DNA from: Paradesertivirga sp966210515
GTDB lineage: Bacteria > Bacteroidota > Bacteroidia > Sphingobacteriales > Sphingobacteriaceae
Length of the DNA stretch: 64,000 nt
Reading direction: 5' to 3'
Assembly (NCBI GenBank): GCA_966210515.1
Contig: CBIHLM010000014.1
Span: 14,363 to 78,362 of the forward strand
This document shows, piece by piece, positions 16,707 to 25,863 of the stretch. A model generated the notes under the pieces. It was not told the DNA's origin. It ran no database searches and saw nothing but the letters and a program-made list of their open reading frames with translations. The translations under genes were made by a program, and so were the position numbers. Numbering within the stretch: position 1 is the stretch's first letter; every line of letters begins with the position of its first letter.

Positions 16707-17762
16707 TCAATCTCTGTCTTTAGATAGTTTAGTTATTTTCAAGGGATTTGAGGTAAGCTCCTGCAACTCTTTCCGCCGTTTTACGATATTTATAGCTAAA
16801 AACAATGCTTCGCGAAAAGAGGTTTCGGACGCAAGATTCTTACCGGCAATATCATAGCCGGTGCCGTGATCAGGTGATGTACGAACCACCGGAAGTCCGG
16901 CTGTAAAATTAACTCCCGTGTGAAAGGCAATTGATTTGAAAGGAATTAACCCCTGATCGTGATACATTGCAAGCACAGCATCAAACTTCAGATGCGATCC
17001 ATTGGCAAAAAAGCCATCAGCAGAATACGGGCCAAAAGCAAAAATGCCTTTTTCTTTCGCTTCTTCAATAGCCGGAATAATAATTTCTAATTCTTCTTTA
17101 CCGATCAGGCCGTTGTCGCCCGCATGAGGATTTAAACCTAACACCGCAATTTTAGGTTTTTGTATCCAAAAATCTGATTTTAAGCTCGCGTGCATTAACT
17201 GAAGCTTGGAAATAATGGCTTCTTTAGTGATGCTTTTAGCGATCTCGCCAACAGGGATATGCCCGGTAACCACCCCGACTTTCAAGTCTTCGCCTATCAA
17301 AAACATTAATGAGTCGGTTGAGTTGGTTTTATGCTGTATATATTCTGTGTGGCCGGCGAAATTAAAATTATCGTTTTGAATATTATGCTTGTTGATTGGA
17401 GCTGTAACCAATGCTTGTATATCTCCTGCGGTTAAATCGGCCACCGCTTTATCCAGAGATAAAAAGGCATATTTACCGCCGGTTTCGTTTATCTGTCCGG
17501 GTTCTATTTTAACATCCTCTTCCCAGCAGTTGATCATATTAGCCCTTTTGGGATTGGCTTGATCAGGATGTGTAATAACATTAAAGCTGAAATCGTGTAA
17601 ACTTAAAGATTTACGATAAAAGGATGCAACTTTAGTATTTCCATAAACAATAGGAGTACAATAATCCAAAATTCCGGTATCGGCAAGAGTTTTTAAAATA
17701 ATTTCAAGCCCTATACCATTTACATCACCTATTGAAATTCCAACTTTAATTTTTTCGCTCAT
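16707..17762 (-). CDS. pdxA: 4-hydroxythreonine-4-phosphate dehydrogenase
   Basis: NAD-dependent, metal-dependent oxidation in the DXP-dependent pathway of pyridoxal phosphate synthesis. 351 residues, starting KVGISIGDVNGIGLEIILKTL. Metal-binding His residues are visible in FAGHTEYIQHKT, in LNPHAGDNGLIGKEE and in AMYHDQGLIPFKSIAF; TSPDHGTGYDIAGK is the C-terminal signature. Divergent from rsmA with ~110 bp between start codons, an arrangement (pdxA next to ksgA/rsmA) seen in many bacteria. Confidence 0.97.
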   Translation of the reverse strand: MSEKIKVGISIGDVNGIGLEIILKTLADTGILDYCTPIVYGNTKVASFYRKSLSLHDFSFNVITHPDQANPKRANMINCWEEDVKIEPGQINETGGKYAFLSLDKAVADLTAGDIQALVTAPINKHNIQNDNFNFAGHTEYIQHKTNSTDSLMFLIGEDLKVGVVTGHIPVGEIAKSITKEAIISKLQLMHASLKSDFWIQKPKIAVLGLNPHAGDNGLIGKEELEIIIPAIEEAKEKGIFAFGPYSADGFFANGSHLKFDAVLAMYHDQGLIPFKSIAFHTGVNFTAGLPVVRTSPDHGTGYDIAGKNLASETSFREALFLAINIVKRRKELQELTSNPLKITKLSKDRD

Positions 17763-17871
17763 GGTTATTTAAATACCGGACCCAGCCGGAAATTCTTGCA
17801 AAATAAAGAATTTGAAACGGTTTGCCGTAATCGCATGTAAAGTTTGCGTAATTTGCGCGAAATTTAACCTG

Positions 17872-18651
17872 ATGAGCTCTGTACGCGCGAAAAAACACTT
17901 AGGTCAACATTTTTTAACTGATAAAAATATTGCGGCCAAGATTGTAGAAAGTTTAAATCCGGCAGGGAAATACCATCAGGTGCTTGAAGTTGGTCCAGGC
18001 ATGGGCATACTTTCAGACTTTTTACTCCAGAAAACCGAGTACGAAACCTTTCTCATAGATTTAGATACAGAATCGGTAGAATTTTTAAAACGAAAATACC
18101 CTCAACTGGGCGAAAGGCTTATAAACGGAGATTTTTTAGCGCTGGATTTTAAAAATATATTTAAAGACAAGCTGGGCATTATCGGCAACTTCCCGTACAA
18201 CATATCATCGCAGATTATTTTTAAAATTCTCGACAACAGAGACATGATACCTGAAATGGTGGGTATGTTTCAAAAAGAAGTTGCGGAGAGATGTTCGGCA
18301 AAACCGGGGACCAAAGAATATGGCATATTGACTGTACTTATAAATGCATATTATAAAGTGCAGTATCTTTTTACAGTGAAGGCTGGTGTGTTTAACCCTC
18401 CACCAAAGGTACTTTCGGCAGTTATCCGTTTGAGCAGAAACGAAAATGAATCGTTAAATTGTGACGAAAAATTGTTTTGGAAGGTTGTAAAAGCAGGATT
18501 TAACCAGAGAAGAAAAACTCTGAGAAATGCTTTGTCTTCATTAATCAACAAAGAGAAAATGAATGATGAACCGATGCTTGATTTAAGGGCAGAGAGGCTC
18601 ACTGTTGATGATTTTGTAAACCTGACGAATAAGATAAGCGCGTCTGCCTAG
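17872..18651 (+). CDS. rsmA: 16S rRNA (adenine1518/1519-N6) dimethyltransferase
   Basis: Dimethylates two adjacent adenines in helix 45 of 16S rRNA during 30S assembly (KsgA). 259 residues from ATG at 17872 (MSSVRAKKHLGQHFLTDKNI); an earlier in-frame ATG would add 20 residues upstream of the conserved start and is rejected. SAM-binding motif EVGPGMGILSDFLL, acidic loop LIDLDTESV, catalytic NFPYNISSQIIF, and the C-terminal FNQRRKTLRNAL are all present. Ends 9 bp before the 3' end of a convergent beta-barrel gene. Confidence 0.97.
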   Translation: MSSVRAKKHLGQHFLTDKNIAAKIVESLNPAGKYHQVLEVGPGMGILSDFLLQKTEYETFLIDLDTESVEFLKRKYPQLGERLINGDFLALDFKNIFKDKLGIIGNFPYNISSQIIFKILDNRDMIPEMVGMFQKEVAERCSAKPGTKEYGILTVLINAYYKVQYLFTVKAGVFNPPPKVLSAVIRLSRNENESLNCDEKLFWKVVKAGFNQRRKTLRNALSSLINKEKMNDEPMLDLRAERLTVDDFVNLTNKISASA

Positions 18652-18659
18652 CCTCGAAA

Positions 18660-19205
18660 TTAGAACTTTAGGCCGGCTAATAATCCTGCCCTTCCATCTA
18701 CAAACCCATTTTGATCTTCATTATTGAAGCTGTCCTTTTGAGATAAGAACTTGCCGTAGCCAGCACCGGCAAACGTTTCAAGTTTGAAACGCGGTGTATC
18801 CATCATGATTATACCTAATAGAAGTCCGGACGATAATCCTTTTCCCTGAAAATCCCTTGAATTTATTGAGAAGAAACCCGTGTTATCAACATACCCCTCC
18901 CTTTTTACTTCTTTCTCTATATATCTCAGATAAGTGCCTACATATAATATCTCAAACAGCGAATATTTAAGATCAATAATACCGGTTTTAAACTTATAGT
19001 TTTGTTCGAAAGGCAGGTATTTGAAATTTCCGGTTGATCCGTATAGTTGGAAACTTAACCTTTCGTTCTGCTTATAATTAACCGCCAAAGACGGACCAGC
19101 TACAGTTAAATTTAACAGGTTAGTACTAACAGTAAGTTTTCTCTCTTGCGAATACGCGGAGTATGTTATGCAAAGGCTGATCAGAAAGGTAATAGTTGTT
19201 TTCAT
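18660..19205 (-). CDS. predicted outer-membrane beta-barrel protein
   Basis: 181 residues with signal peptide ending ITYSAYSQ (~residue 19). The mature part alternates short beta-strands (KLTVSTNLLNLTVAGPSLAV, FQLYGSTGNFKY, LLLGIIMMDTPRFKLETFAG) and ends GRAGLLAGLKF, with a terminal Phe as in barrel proteins. It resembles DUF3575-like barrels in pattern only; I do not recognise a family. Function unknown; converges on rsmA. Confidence 0.72.
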   Translation of the reverse strand: MKTTITFLISLCITYSAYSQERKLTVSTNLLNLTVAGPSLAVNYKQNERLSFQLYGSTGNFKYLPFEQNYKFKTGIIDLKYSLFEILYVGTYLRYIEKEVKREGYVDNTGFFSINSRDFQGKGLSSGLLLGIIMMDTPRFKLETFAGAGYGKFLSQKDSFNNEDQNGFVDGRAGLLAGLKF

Positions 19206-19383
19206 TTGACAGATTTCGTTGTAATTTAAAAGTAGGTTTAATTATTTAAAAAGCAGATATATAATAAGTTCCAACTAATAAGCCTCTTTAGAAACTAAAA
19301 AAACAGTAGCCGGATAAACACTAAGTCGCCGTAAGCGTTTAATAAATAGGAATAAAAACATTCCTGGTGGCTTATGACATTTA

Positions 19384-19391
19384 TATATTTG
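19384..19391 (+). promoter_or_regulatory. candidate -7 promoter element of the 19452 gene
   Basis: TATATTTG, a perfect TAnnTTTG, 61-68 bp before the ATG, giving a leader of ~55 nt. TTCC about 20 bp upstream is at best a weak -33 box. Confidence 0.45.
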
Positions 19392-19451
19392 CAGGATCAA
19401 CGAAGAGCAGAAGAACCACCTTTACATTGCTTTACATCAATTCAGCCATAA

Positions 19452-20384
19452 ATGCCCGATAAAAAAATCTTAATTGCAGATAAGCTCCACCCCATTTTTA
19501 AAGAAAAAGCCGAAAAACTAGGTTACACTATCGATGACCGTCCGGGCATATCAAGAGAAGAAGCACTGGCGGTTATCCACGAGTATACCGGAATCGCTAT
19601 TCGCACCAAGTTCAATATTGACAAAGCATTGATTGATGCCGGCCATAGTTTAAAGTTTATAGCGCGGGCAGGCGCCGGCATGGACAATATTGATACTTCT
19701 TATACAAACGAAAAGGGTATAGTATGCATAAATGCTCCTGAAGGAAACAGGACGGCAGTAGCTGAACACACGATTGGCATGTTGCTGTCGTTGATGAACA
19801 ATCTTAGAAAAGCAGACATCGAGGTAAGAAACGGCATTTGGGATCGTGAAGGGAACCGTGGCTATGAGTTAAAAGGCAAAACAGTGGGCATTATCGGGTA
19901 TGGTTTTATGGGCAAAAGTCTGGCTAAAAGATTAAAAAGCTTTGAAGTTGATGTAATTGCTTTTGATAAATACAAATCGGGTTACAGTGATGAGTTCGCC
20001 AGGGAGGTTAGCATGGAGCAAATAGTCAAACATTCTGACATCTTGAGTCTTCATATACCGCTAAAGAAGGAAACAAATCAGCTGGTTAATGACGAATACT
20101 TATTCCATTTTAAAAAGCCAATTTTCTTCTTAAACACCTCCAGAGGTGAAATTGTGAACACTCAGGCGGTACTGAATGCAATTAAACAAGGGAAAATATT
20201 AGGGGCAGGACTTGACGTGCTGCAAGTAGAAAAGTTCCCGGAGATGGAAGCCCAATCGTGGTATAACGAACTGAAAAACGAAGGAAGAGTTATTCTGAGT
20301 CCGCATGTGGCCGGCTGGACGATAGAATCATATCGAAAGATATCAGAAGTTCTCGCTGAAAAACTTGAAATGCTTCCGATATGA
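19452..20384 (+). CDS. D-isomer-specific 2-hydroxyacid dehydrogenase (phosphoglycerate dehydrogenase-like)
   Basis: NAD-dependent dehydrogenase of the D-2-hydroxyacid family, 310 residues. Substrate domain at both ends, Rossmann domain in the middle (TVGIIGYGFMGKSLAKRL, residues ~142-160). Catalytic residues can be placed as Arg in LNTSRGEIVN, Glu in GLDVLQVEKFPEME and His in LSPHVAGWTIES. Length and the absence of an ACT domain suggest a short SerA-type or another 2-hydroxyacid reductase. Substrate not certain; no serine genes are adjacent. Single-gene unit with a good promoter match. Confidence 0.88.
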   Translation: MPDKKILIADKLHPIFKEKAEKLGYTIDDRPGISREEALAVIHEYTGIAIRTKFNIDKALIDAGHSLKFIARAGAGMDNIDTSYTNEKGIVCINAPEGNRTAVAEHTIGMLLSLMNNLRKADIEVRNGIWDREGNRGYELKGKTVGIIGYGFMGKSLAKRLKSFEVDVIAFDKYKSGYSDEFAREVSMEQIVKHSDILSLHIPLKKETNQLVNDEYLFHFKKPIFFLNTSRGEIVNTQAVLNAIKQGKILGAGLDVLQVEKFPEMEAQSWYNELKNEGRVILSPHVAGWTIESYRKISEVLAEKLEMLPI

Positions 20385-20402
20385 TCAGTGTGGCTATCGG
20401 CA

Positions 20403-20699
20403 TTAATTCAACACAATATTCGGGTTATATTCAATAAATTCTTCGTAAGCATTACTTAAATCTTTAACTGTGTTTATTCGAACATTATCTCCCCACGGTG
20501 TCCATGAGGTAAATTTTCGCTTTTTATCTGATGAGGACTCAGATTTTTTTACCGGAGTAATTTCTTCGTATACGCCGAAGTTGCCCAAAGTGTAGTACTT
20601 AATTTTTCTGGTACGGTGTTCAAGCAAATGGGATTTTGTGAGTTTAAACCCCATGTTTTTTATCCAGTTTTTAATTGAGAGCGCATTATTTCGTGTCAT
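20403..20699 (-). CDS. small basic protein of unknown function
   Basis: 98 residues, no signal peptide or membrane segment. It is basic in the first half (NMGFKLTKSHLLEHRTRKIKYY) with a Ser-Lys-rich middle and a hydrophilic acidic end. I do not recognise a family. A start at the internal Met (MGFKLTK, codon 16) is possible. It converges on the dehydrogenase gene and borders a 1.1-kb non-coding stretch. Considered real because of its length and protein-like composition, but unproven. Confidence 0.5.
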   Translation of the reverse strand: MTRNNALSIKNWIKNMGFKLTKSHLLEHRTRKIKYYTLGNFGVYEEITPVKKSESSSDKKRKFTSWTPWGDNVRINTVKDLSNAYEEFIEYNPNIVLN

Positions 20700-21855
20700 G
20701 ACTTTAACAAGTTATATTGTCAATCAGTTATTTAGCTTTTAATAACGATCTCAATTCCATTCAGTTCTGATTAGTTTATATTTTTCCTGCCCACTTGTTA
20801 ATAACTCATGTGGAAAAGTCTGTTTCGTTCTCTTCTATGGATCAGGTTGAAGCGTTGCGAAGAAGAGGAAAAAAGCTTGGTTATTGAGCTTAAAGATCTT
20901 GTTGCACAATTCTTCCATGCTCTTAATCTGATAATTCCAGATGGTCTGATTATTTCAAATGGCTAGCCCAGAACCACAAAGAGAATAGATCTATTCATAT
21001 CTATAAAGCGGCGACAATGCCTTAATTTGGACACTTGGCAAGTAGTATTCCGCAAATAGAGAAGCCGGTGAAGATATACTATGTTAGCATCAATTCGATC
21101 AACATTGACAATGTCTAAGGCAATTGCCGTCCCGCTGGTGAAGGGACGATTGTTTAGCACTTTTCGATTTCGTATAAGGCAATAGAGTATGTCCAGCTCC
21201 CTACCAAGCAGGGGGCTTATTCGAGACAAGTTCGGACCAAGTCCACTATTTAGTGGACTTGGTCCGAACTTGGTACCTATTTGGTAGCACTCATTCTCGA
21301 AAGAGGCATTGCTTTTTTCATACTTATCTTATATGTAAGAAGGAAAAAAATCGAGGAAAGATCTATAACTTTTGGGTCAGATCCTCTAAAGTGTTAAGCA
21401 GCCTTGGAAAAGTATATGCCTAAGCTAGCGGTACTAATGTAGTAGTGCCTTATTCTTCTGCCAGCTCCGGCGAAATGATAAATCCACGCCTTTTCACGCA
21501 CTAAAATAGCCTAAGATATACCGAGAATATGACTAAAACTATTTCCCCAATTTTTCGACTTGATCTTTTTCTATTCACTGGCTTTCATATTAAATAAGCC
21601 TATGAACATCAGTCATATTTGACAAATTAATCAAATTCTGCCCATGGCTAATTGAAACTTAATTCTCCGGAAGTAAAAAAAAAGTACTTACTTAGCAAGA
21701 ACCGTCGATAAACATTCTGGGTCTTTTTTGTTTTACATAACAAATACGGCTGATTCAGCATCACATAAGAATCAGTTTTTCCTGTCAATATTTCTTAATT
21801 GAAACAGTAAGGCATAAAAACCCCTTTTATTAATACTGTATTAAAAAAAATAAAC
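20700..21855. other. 1.16-kb gene-poor region
   Basis: No convincing gene on either strand. There is a 53-codon frame starting near 20810 (MWKSLFRSLLWIRLKRCEEE...) and an 88-codon minus-strand frame at 20963-21229, neither with a recognisable family, start signal or codon-like composition; plus-strand readings between 20960 and 21230 look protein-like but carry several stops. That pattern fits a decayed gene or mobile-element remnant. A 46-bp palindrome lies at 21227-21272, and the last 300 bp should hold the promoter of the trehalose gene. Confidence 0.6.
21227..21272. repeat. perfect palindrome, 22-bp arms
   Basis: Bases 21227-21248 are the exact reverse complement of 21251-21272, with only TT between. 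There is no T tract on either side, so it is not an intrinsic terminator. Pairing stops abruptly at both ends. It sits in the middle of the gene-poor region. Confidence 0.85.
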
Positions 21856-24045
21856 ATGGGCAAAACAATCATTATCTCAAACAGGCTTCCTGTAAAAATA
21901 AGTGAGAGTAATGGCCAATTTGAACTTAGGCAAAGCGAGGGTGGGTTAGCAACCGGCCTCGGATCAATTTACCGTCAAGGGAACAACATTTGGATTGGAT
22001 GGCCTGGCATTGAAGTTTATTCTGAAGATCAGGAAAACACGATTAAAAATCAATTGTCAGAAATCAACCTCTCTCCTGTTTTTCTAACTCAGGAAGAGAT
22101 TAATCTTTATTATGAAGGGTTTTCTAACGAAACCCTATGGCCAATTTTTCATTATCACCCCACCTATGCAAAGTATGAGCAAAGCTACTGGGACAGCTAT
22201 AAAGAAGTAAATTATAAGTTCAAGGAAGCCGTTTTACAAATAGCTGAGCCTGATGATATCATTTGGATACACGATTATCAATTATTGCTTTTACCCGGCC
22301 TGATCAGAGCCGAATTTCCTGATATTACCATTGGATTTTTCCAGCATATTCCGTTCCCCAGTTCGGAACTGTTCAGGCTGATACCCTGGCGTGCAGAGAT
22401 TTTAGAAAACATGCTTGGAGCCGACCTCTTAGGTTTCCATACATTCGATGACGCCAGACATTTTAGAAGCGCAGTGACCCGGATCTTGCCTATACAGTCC
22501 TCCTCAAACGTTGTTACATACAACGACAGGCAGGTAGTAATTGAATCTTTCCCGATGGGAATTGATGATAAAAAATTTGAATTGCTAACACAGGATGAAA
22601 AGGTCATTCAAAACAGGCAAGAACTTAAGGAAAGCTTCGACGGCTATAAAATCGTTTTATCAATAGACCGGCTTGATTATAGTAAAGGTATTTTACAACG
22701 ACTACAAGCCTTTGATTTACTGCTTCAACTCCATCCGGAGCATCTCGAACAAGTAATTCTTTATATGATTATTGTGCCGTCAAGAGATACTGTGGCGAAC
22801 TATAGAGAGTTAAAAGATGAGATTGACAAACTGGTTGGAAATATTAACGCCAGATACAGAACTTTAAACTGGATTCCGGTTCATTATTATTATCGATCCT
22901 TTCCAATTGAAGTATTATCAGCACTGTATAGTATAGCTGATGTTTGCCTGGTAACACCGATGCGTGATGGAATGAATCTGGTAAGTAAAGAATACGTGGC
23001 CAGCCGTACAAACAACGATGGTGTACTGATCTTGAGCGAAATGGCCGGATCTGCAAAAGAGTTGGTAGATGCTCTTATAGTAAACCCCAATAATATTGGA
23101 GAAATTTATGAGGCAATAATTCAGGCCATTAACATGAAGCCCGAAGAACAAAAGAGGCGAATGAAACTCTTACGCCACGTTGTATCAAAGTTTAACATCC
23201 GGCACTGGGTAAAAATTTATATGGATCGTTTACACGAAGTAAAACAACTACAAAAATCAATGAAAGCGAAATACCTGGAGATGCAGAGACAATTCATGAT
23301 GGAACAAGAATATGCCGAATCATCCAAGCGAATCATATTTCTTGATTATGACGGCACACTGGTCGGATTTCATTCGGATATAGATATGGCTTTCCCGGAC
23401 GAGGATTTATACGAGTTATTAGAACAACTATCGTCAGATCCATCAAACCACGTGGTAATAATAAGTGGGCGCAAACACGAGACCTTAGAAGAATGGTTCT
23501 CGAAATTACCCATTGACATGATAGCCGAGCACGGAACATGGACCAAAAAGCACGAGCAAGATTGGGTAAAAATATCGGGTTTAGATAATCAGTGGAAACA
23601 GGATATTGCACCAATTCTGGAAACATATGTCGACAGAACTCCCGGGTCGTTTATCGAAGAAAAAAGTTACTCGCTGGTGTGGCATTACCGGAAAGTGGAA
23701 GAAGGCCTAGGCGATTTGAGGGCAAATGAAATAATGAATGACTTGCTCTTTACAATAGCCGACAGAGGGCTACAAATGCTTCCGGGAAGCAAGGTTATTG
23801 AGATTAAAAACATCGAGGTAAACAAGGGGAAAATGGCTCTTAAATGGTTTGAAGATAAAGATTATGATTACATCATGGCTTTAGGAGATGACCATACAGA
23901 TGAAGATATTTTCAAAGTACTTCCTTCGGATGCCTACTCCATAAAAATTGGCGGCAATATATCTGCCGCCAGATTTTATTTAAGAGATTATCGGGAAGTT
24001 AGAAAATTATTAAGGTCACTCGCCTTTATCTCGTCAGAAAGCTAA
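21856..24045 (+). CDS. otsAB: bifunctional trehalose-6-phosphate synthase/phosphatase
   Basis: 729 residues, two enzymes in one chain. The GT20 synthase (~1-465) joins UDP-glucose and glucose 6-phosphate: SNRLPVKI, GGLATGLGS, WIHDYQLLLLPGLIR, GFFQHIPFPSSELF, SIDRLDYSKGILQRLQAF and VTPMRDGMNLVSKEYVA are present. The HAD phosphatase (~485-729) dephosphorylates the product: FLDYDGTLVGF with both catalytic Asp, VIISGRKHETLEEW and MALGDDHTDEDIF. The fused form is common in Bacteroidota. It overlaps the convergent GH15 gene by 4 bp. Trehalose protects against drying and osmotic stress. Confidence 0.96.
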   Translation: MGKTIIISNRLPVKISESNGQFELRQSEGGLATGLGSIYRQGNNIWIGWPGIEVYSEDQENTIKNQLSEINLSPVFLTQEEINLYYEGFSNETLWPIFHYHPTYAKYEQSYWDSYKEVNYKFKEAVLQIAEPDDIIWIHDYQLLLLPGLIRAEFPDITIGFFQHIPFPSSELFRLIPWRAEILENMLGADLLGFHTFDDARHFRSAVTRILPIQSSSNVVTYNDRQVVIESFPMGIDDKKFELLTQDEKVIQNRQELKESFDGYKIVLSIDRLDYSKGILQRLQAFDLLLQLHPEHLEQVILYMIIVPSRDTVANYRELKDEIDKLVGNINARYRTLNWIPVHYYYRSFPIEVLSALYSIADVCLVTPMRDGMNLVSKEYVASRTNNDGVLILSEMAGSAKELVDALIVNPNNIGEIYEAIIQAINMKPEEQKRRMKLLRHVVSKFNIRHWVKIYMDRLHEVKQLQKSMKAKYLEMQRQFMMEQEYAESSKRIIFLDYDGTLVGFHSDIDMAFPDEDLYELLEQLSSDPSNHVVIISGRKHETLEEWFSKLPIDMIAEHGTWTKKHEQDWVKISGLDNQWKQDIAPILETYVDRTPGSFIEEKSYSLVWHYRKVEEGLGDLRANEIMNDLLFTIADRGLQMLPGSKVIEIKNIEVNKGKMALKWFEDKDYDYIMALGDDHTDEDIFKVLPSDAYSIKIGGNISAARFYLRDYREVRKLLRSLAFISSES

Positions 24046-25823
24046 AGAAATATTGGCTTATCCAATTTCATTGCAATGCGGTAAGCCGCATTCATTAAAC
24101 CTACATGACTGTAAGCCTGGGGGAAATTCCCCCATTGGCTTCCGGTATTTTCATCAACATCTTCACTAAAAAGCATGAGGTGATTAGAGTACTGGATGAT
24201 ATTTTCGAATTCTTTTATAGCATCATCTATCCTCCCTACACAAGCCAGAGCTTCAACATACCAAAAGGCACAAATCAGAAATGTAGTCTTGGGCTTCCCA
24301 AAATCATCCTCGTGTAAATAGCGATAAAATAAACCGCTTGGGGTTTTCAGTTCGGCTTCAAGAGCCTTCAAATGATCTTTTGCACGGTCGGAAGCCGGAT
24401 CAAGGTAATTCATCATGATAAGCTGCAAAGTGCTGGCATCTAAATAAGTGCCGCCCGCAGCATTGGTATAAACTTTCCTTACGGGATCATAACAACTTTC
24501 GATGTGATCTGCTGCTTTCTTTTGAAGTGATAAAGCTTTTTCTTCAAGTTCTTTATTGGAGATGGTGCGTGCCATTTTAGCGGCAGCTGCACAACCGGCC
24601 CATTGAAACAGATTACTGTAACAATGAACATTGGCAATATTTCTAAATTCCCAAATACCCGCGTCTTTCTCATCAATTGTGCGTTCTATTTTGCCGAGTA
24701 CAGTTTCAATCCACCGTATAGAGTCTTTACGTTCACGGAAAACAAATCTATGATCAATGTACAGGGGCATAATTGATATCATTACCTGTCCGTAAATGTC
24801 ATTTTGAATATGCTCTGCAGCCTGGTTACCGATCCTGACGGGCTTATTTCCCATATATCCGTCCAGGTGTTCCATAATAGTTTCATTGAGCTCACTGCTG
24901 CCATCTATGGCATAGAGAGGCTGATACCGGCTATTTTCGGATACTGAAATTCCTGCAACATAGTTGAAATAGCGTTCCATCTCTTCAAAATGGCCAATGT
25001 GACTGAGCGCAGAAATTACATAGTAGGTATCTCTTAACCAGCAAAAGCGATAATCCCAGTTTCTGCCGCTGCCATGATACTCAGGCAAGCTCGTTGTACT
25101 GGCCGCGATAATAGCGCCCGTATCTTCGTATTGATGTATTTTCAATGCCAGGGCAGAACGTATGACGTACTCCTGATAGAAAGATGAGATGTTAGAATGT
25201 TTTATCCAGATGCGCCAATATGAAATGGTTTCCCTGATAAAATTCTCGCAGGTACTGCTTAATGGAGCTTCTAAAGGCTGCCCGTAAGTCAGAACCAGGT
25301 ATTTAACTTCGTTTAATACAAAGGCGGTTTCATCTGATAGATAACTGATCGGAATATTTGTGGTGAGCCGGACAGAATCTTCGTATCCGTCAAAATGTAT
25401 ATGATTGCTTCCCCGATGTGGCCTTAGCTTTTGTCTGCCATAATCGCCTACTGGCTGGCATTTAACCTGAATCCGGGGATTCCCTTCAAGAGGTTCGATT
25501 TTCCGAATCAACATTAGCGGTTTAAAATAACGCTCATACTGCTGAAATCGGGGAGCCACATCTATTACCCTGTATCTGCCGCTTTCACATGTAATTTCTG
25601 TACACAATACATTCGTATTTTCCAGATAAAACTGATTTGAAGTGTATTCTGAAGCAGGAAGAATTGAAAATTCTCCGCCTTTTTCTTTATCTAACAGGGA
25701 TCCGAAAACAAACGAGCTGTCGAAACGAGGCCAGCACAACCATGAGATATTGGTATCTTTACCAACGTGTGCAAGAAAGGAGCAATTGCCTATAATTCCA
25801 GTGTTATAAAAATGTTTCTTCAT
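24042..25823 (-). CDS. glycoside hydrolase family 15, trehalase-like
   Basis: 593 residues, no signal peptide, so cytoplasmic. N-terminal beta-sandwich domain (~1-220, the trehalase-like/DUF5911 type: MKKHFYNTGIIGNCSFLAH, ISWLCWPRFDSSFVFGSLLD) followed by the GH15 (alpha/alpha)6 barrel with GSGRNWDYRFCWLRDTYYV, GNQAAEHIQNDIYG, IWEFRN (candidate general acid Glu) and LFSEDVDENTGSQWGNFPQ (candidate base Glu). Relatives include mycobacterial trehalases and glucoamylases. Next to the trehalose synthase it most likely recycles trehalose. Shares strand with, and lies 40 bp after, the GntR regulator gene. Confidence 0.9.
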   Translation of the reverse strand: MKKHFYNTGIIGNCSFLAHVGKDTNISWLCWPRFDSSFVFGSLLDKEKGGEFSILPASEYTSNQFYLENTNVLCTEITCESGRYRVIDVAPRFQQYERYFKPLMLIRKIEPLEGNPRIQVKCQPVGDYGRQKLRPHRGSNHIHFDGYEDSVRLTTNIPISYLSDETAFVLNEVKYLVLTYGQPLEAPLSSTCENFIRETISYWRIWIKHSNISSFYQEYVIRSALALKIHQYEDTGAIIAASTTSLPEYHGSGRNWDYRFCWLRDTYYVISALSHIGHFEEMERYFNYVAGISVSENSRYQPLYAIDGSSELNETIMEHLDGYMGNKPVRIGNQAAEHIQNDIYGQVMISIMPLYIDHRFVFRERKDSIRWIETVLGKIERTIDEKDAGIWEFRNIANVHCYSNLFQWAGCAAAAKMARTISNKELEEKALSLQKKAADHIESCYDPVRKVYTNAAGGTYLDASTLQLIMMNYLDPASDRAKDHLKALEAELKTPSGLFYRYLHEDDFGKPKTTFLICAFWYVEALACVGRIDDAIKEFENIIQYSNHLMLFSEDVDENTGSQWGNFPQAYSHVGLMNAAYRIAMKLDKPIFL

Positions 25824-25863
25824 ACTTTATTTAAAGAAACAAACACTAAGAAGCACTAAAAGT

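Noticed and set aside
17812..17871. 20-residue N-terminal extension of RsmA
   Set aside because: Rich in Cys and Val with no homology to the KsgA start; the ATG at 17872 begins the conserved RAKKHLGQHFL block.
20963..21229. 88-codon minus-strand frame in the gene-poor region
   Set aside because: No family, no start signal, odd composition (many Arg/Leu/Asn); may be part of a decayed element, but not a supported gene.
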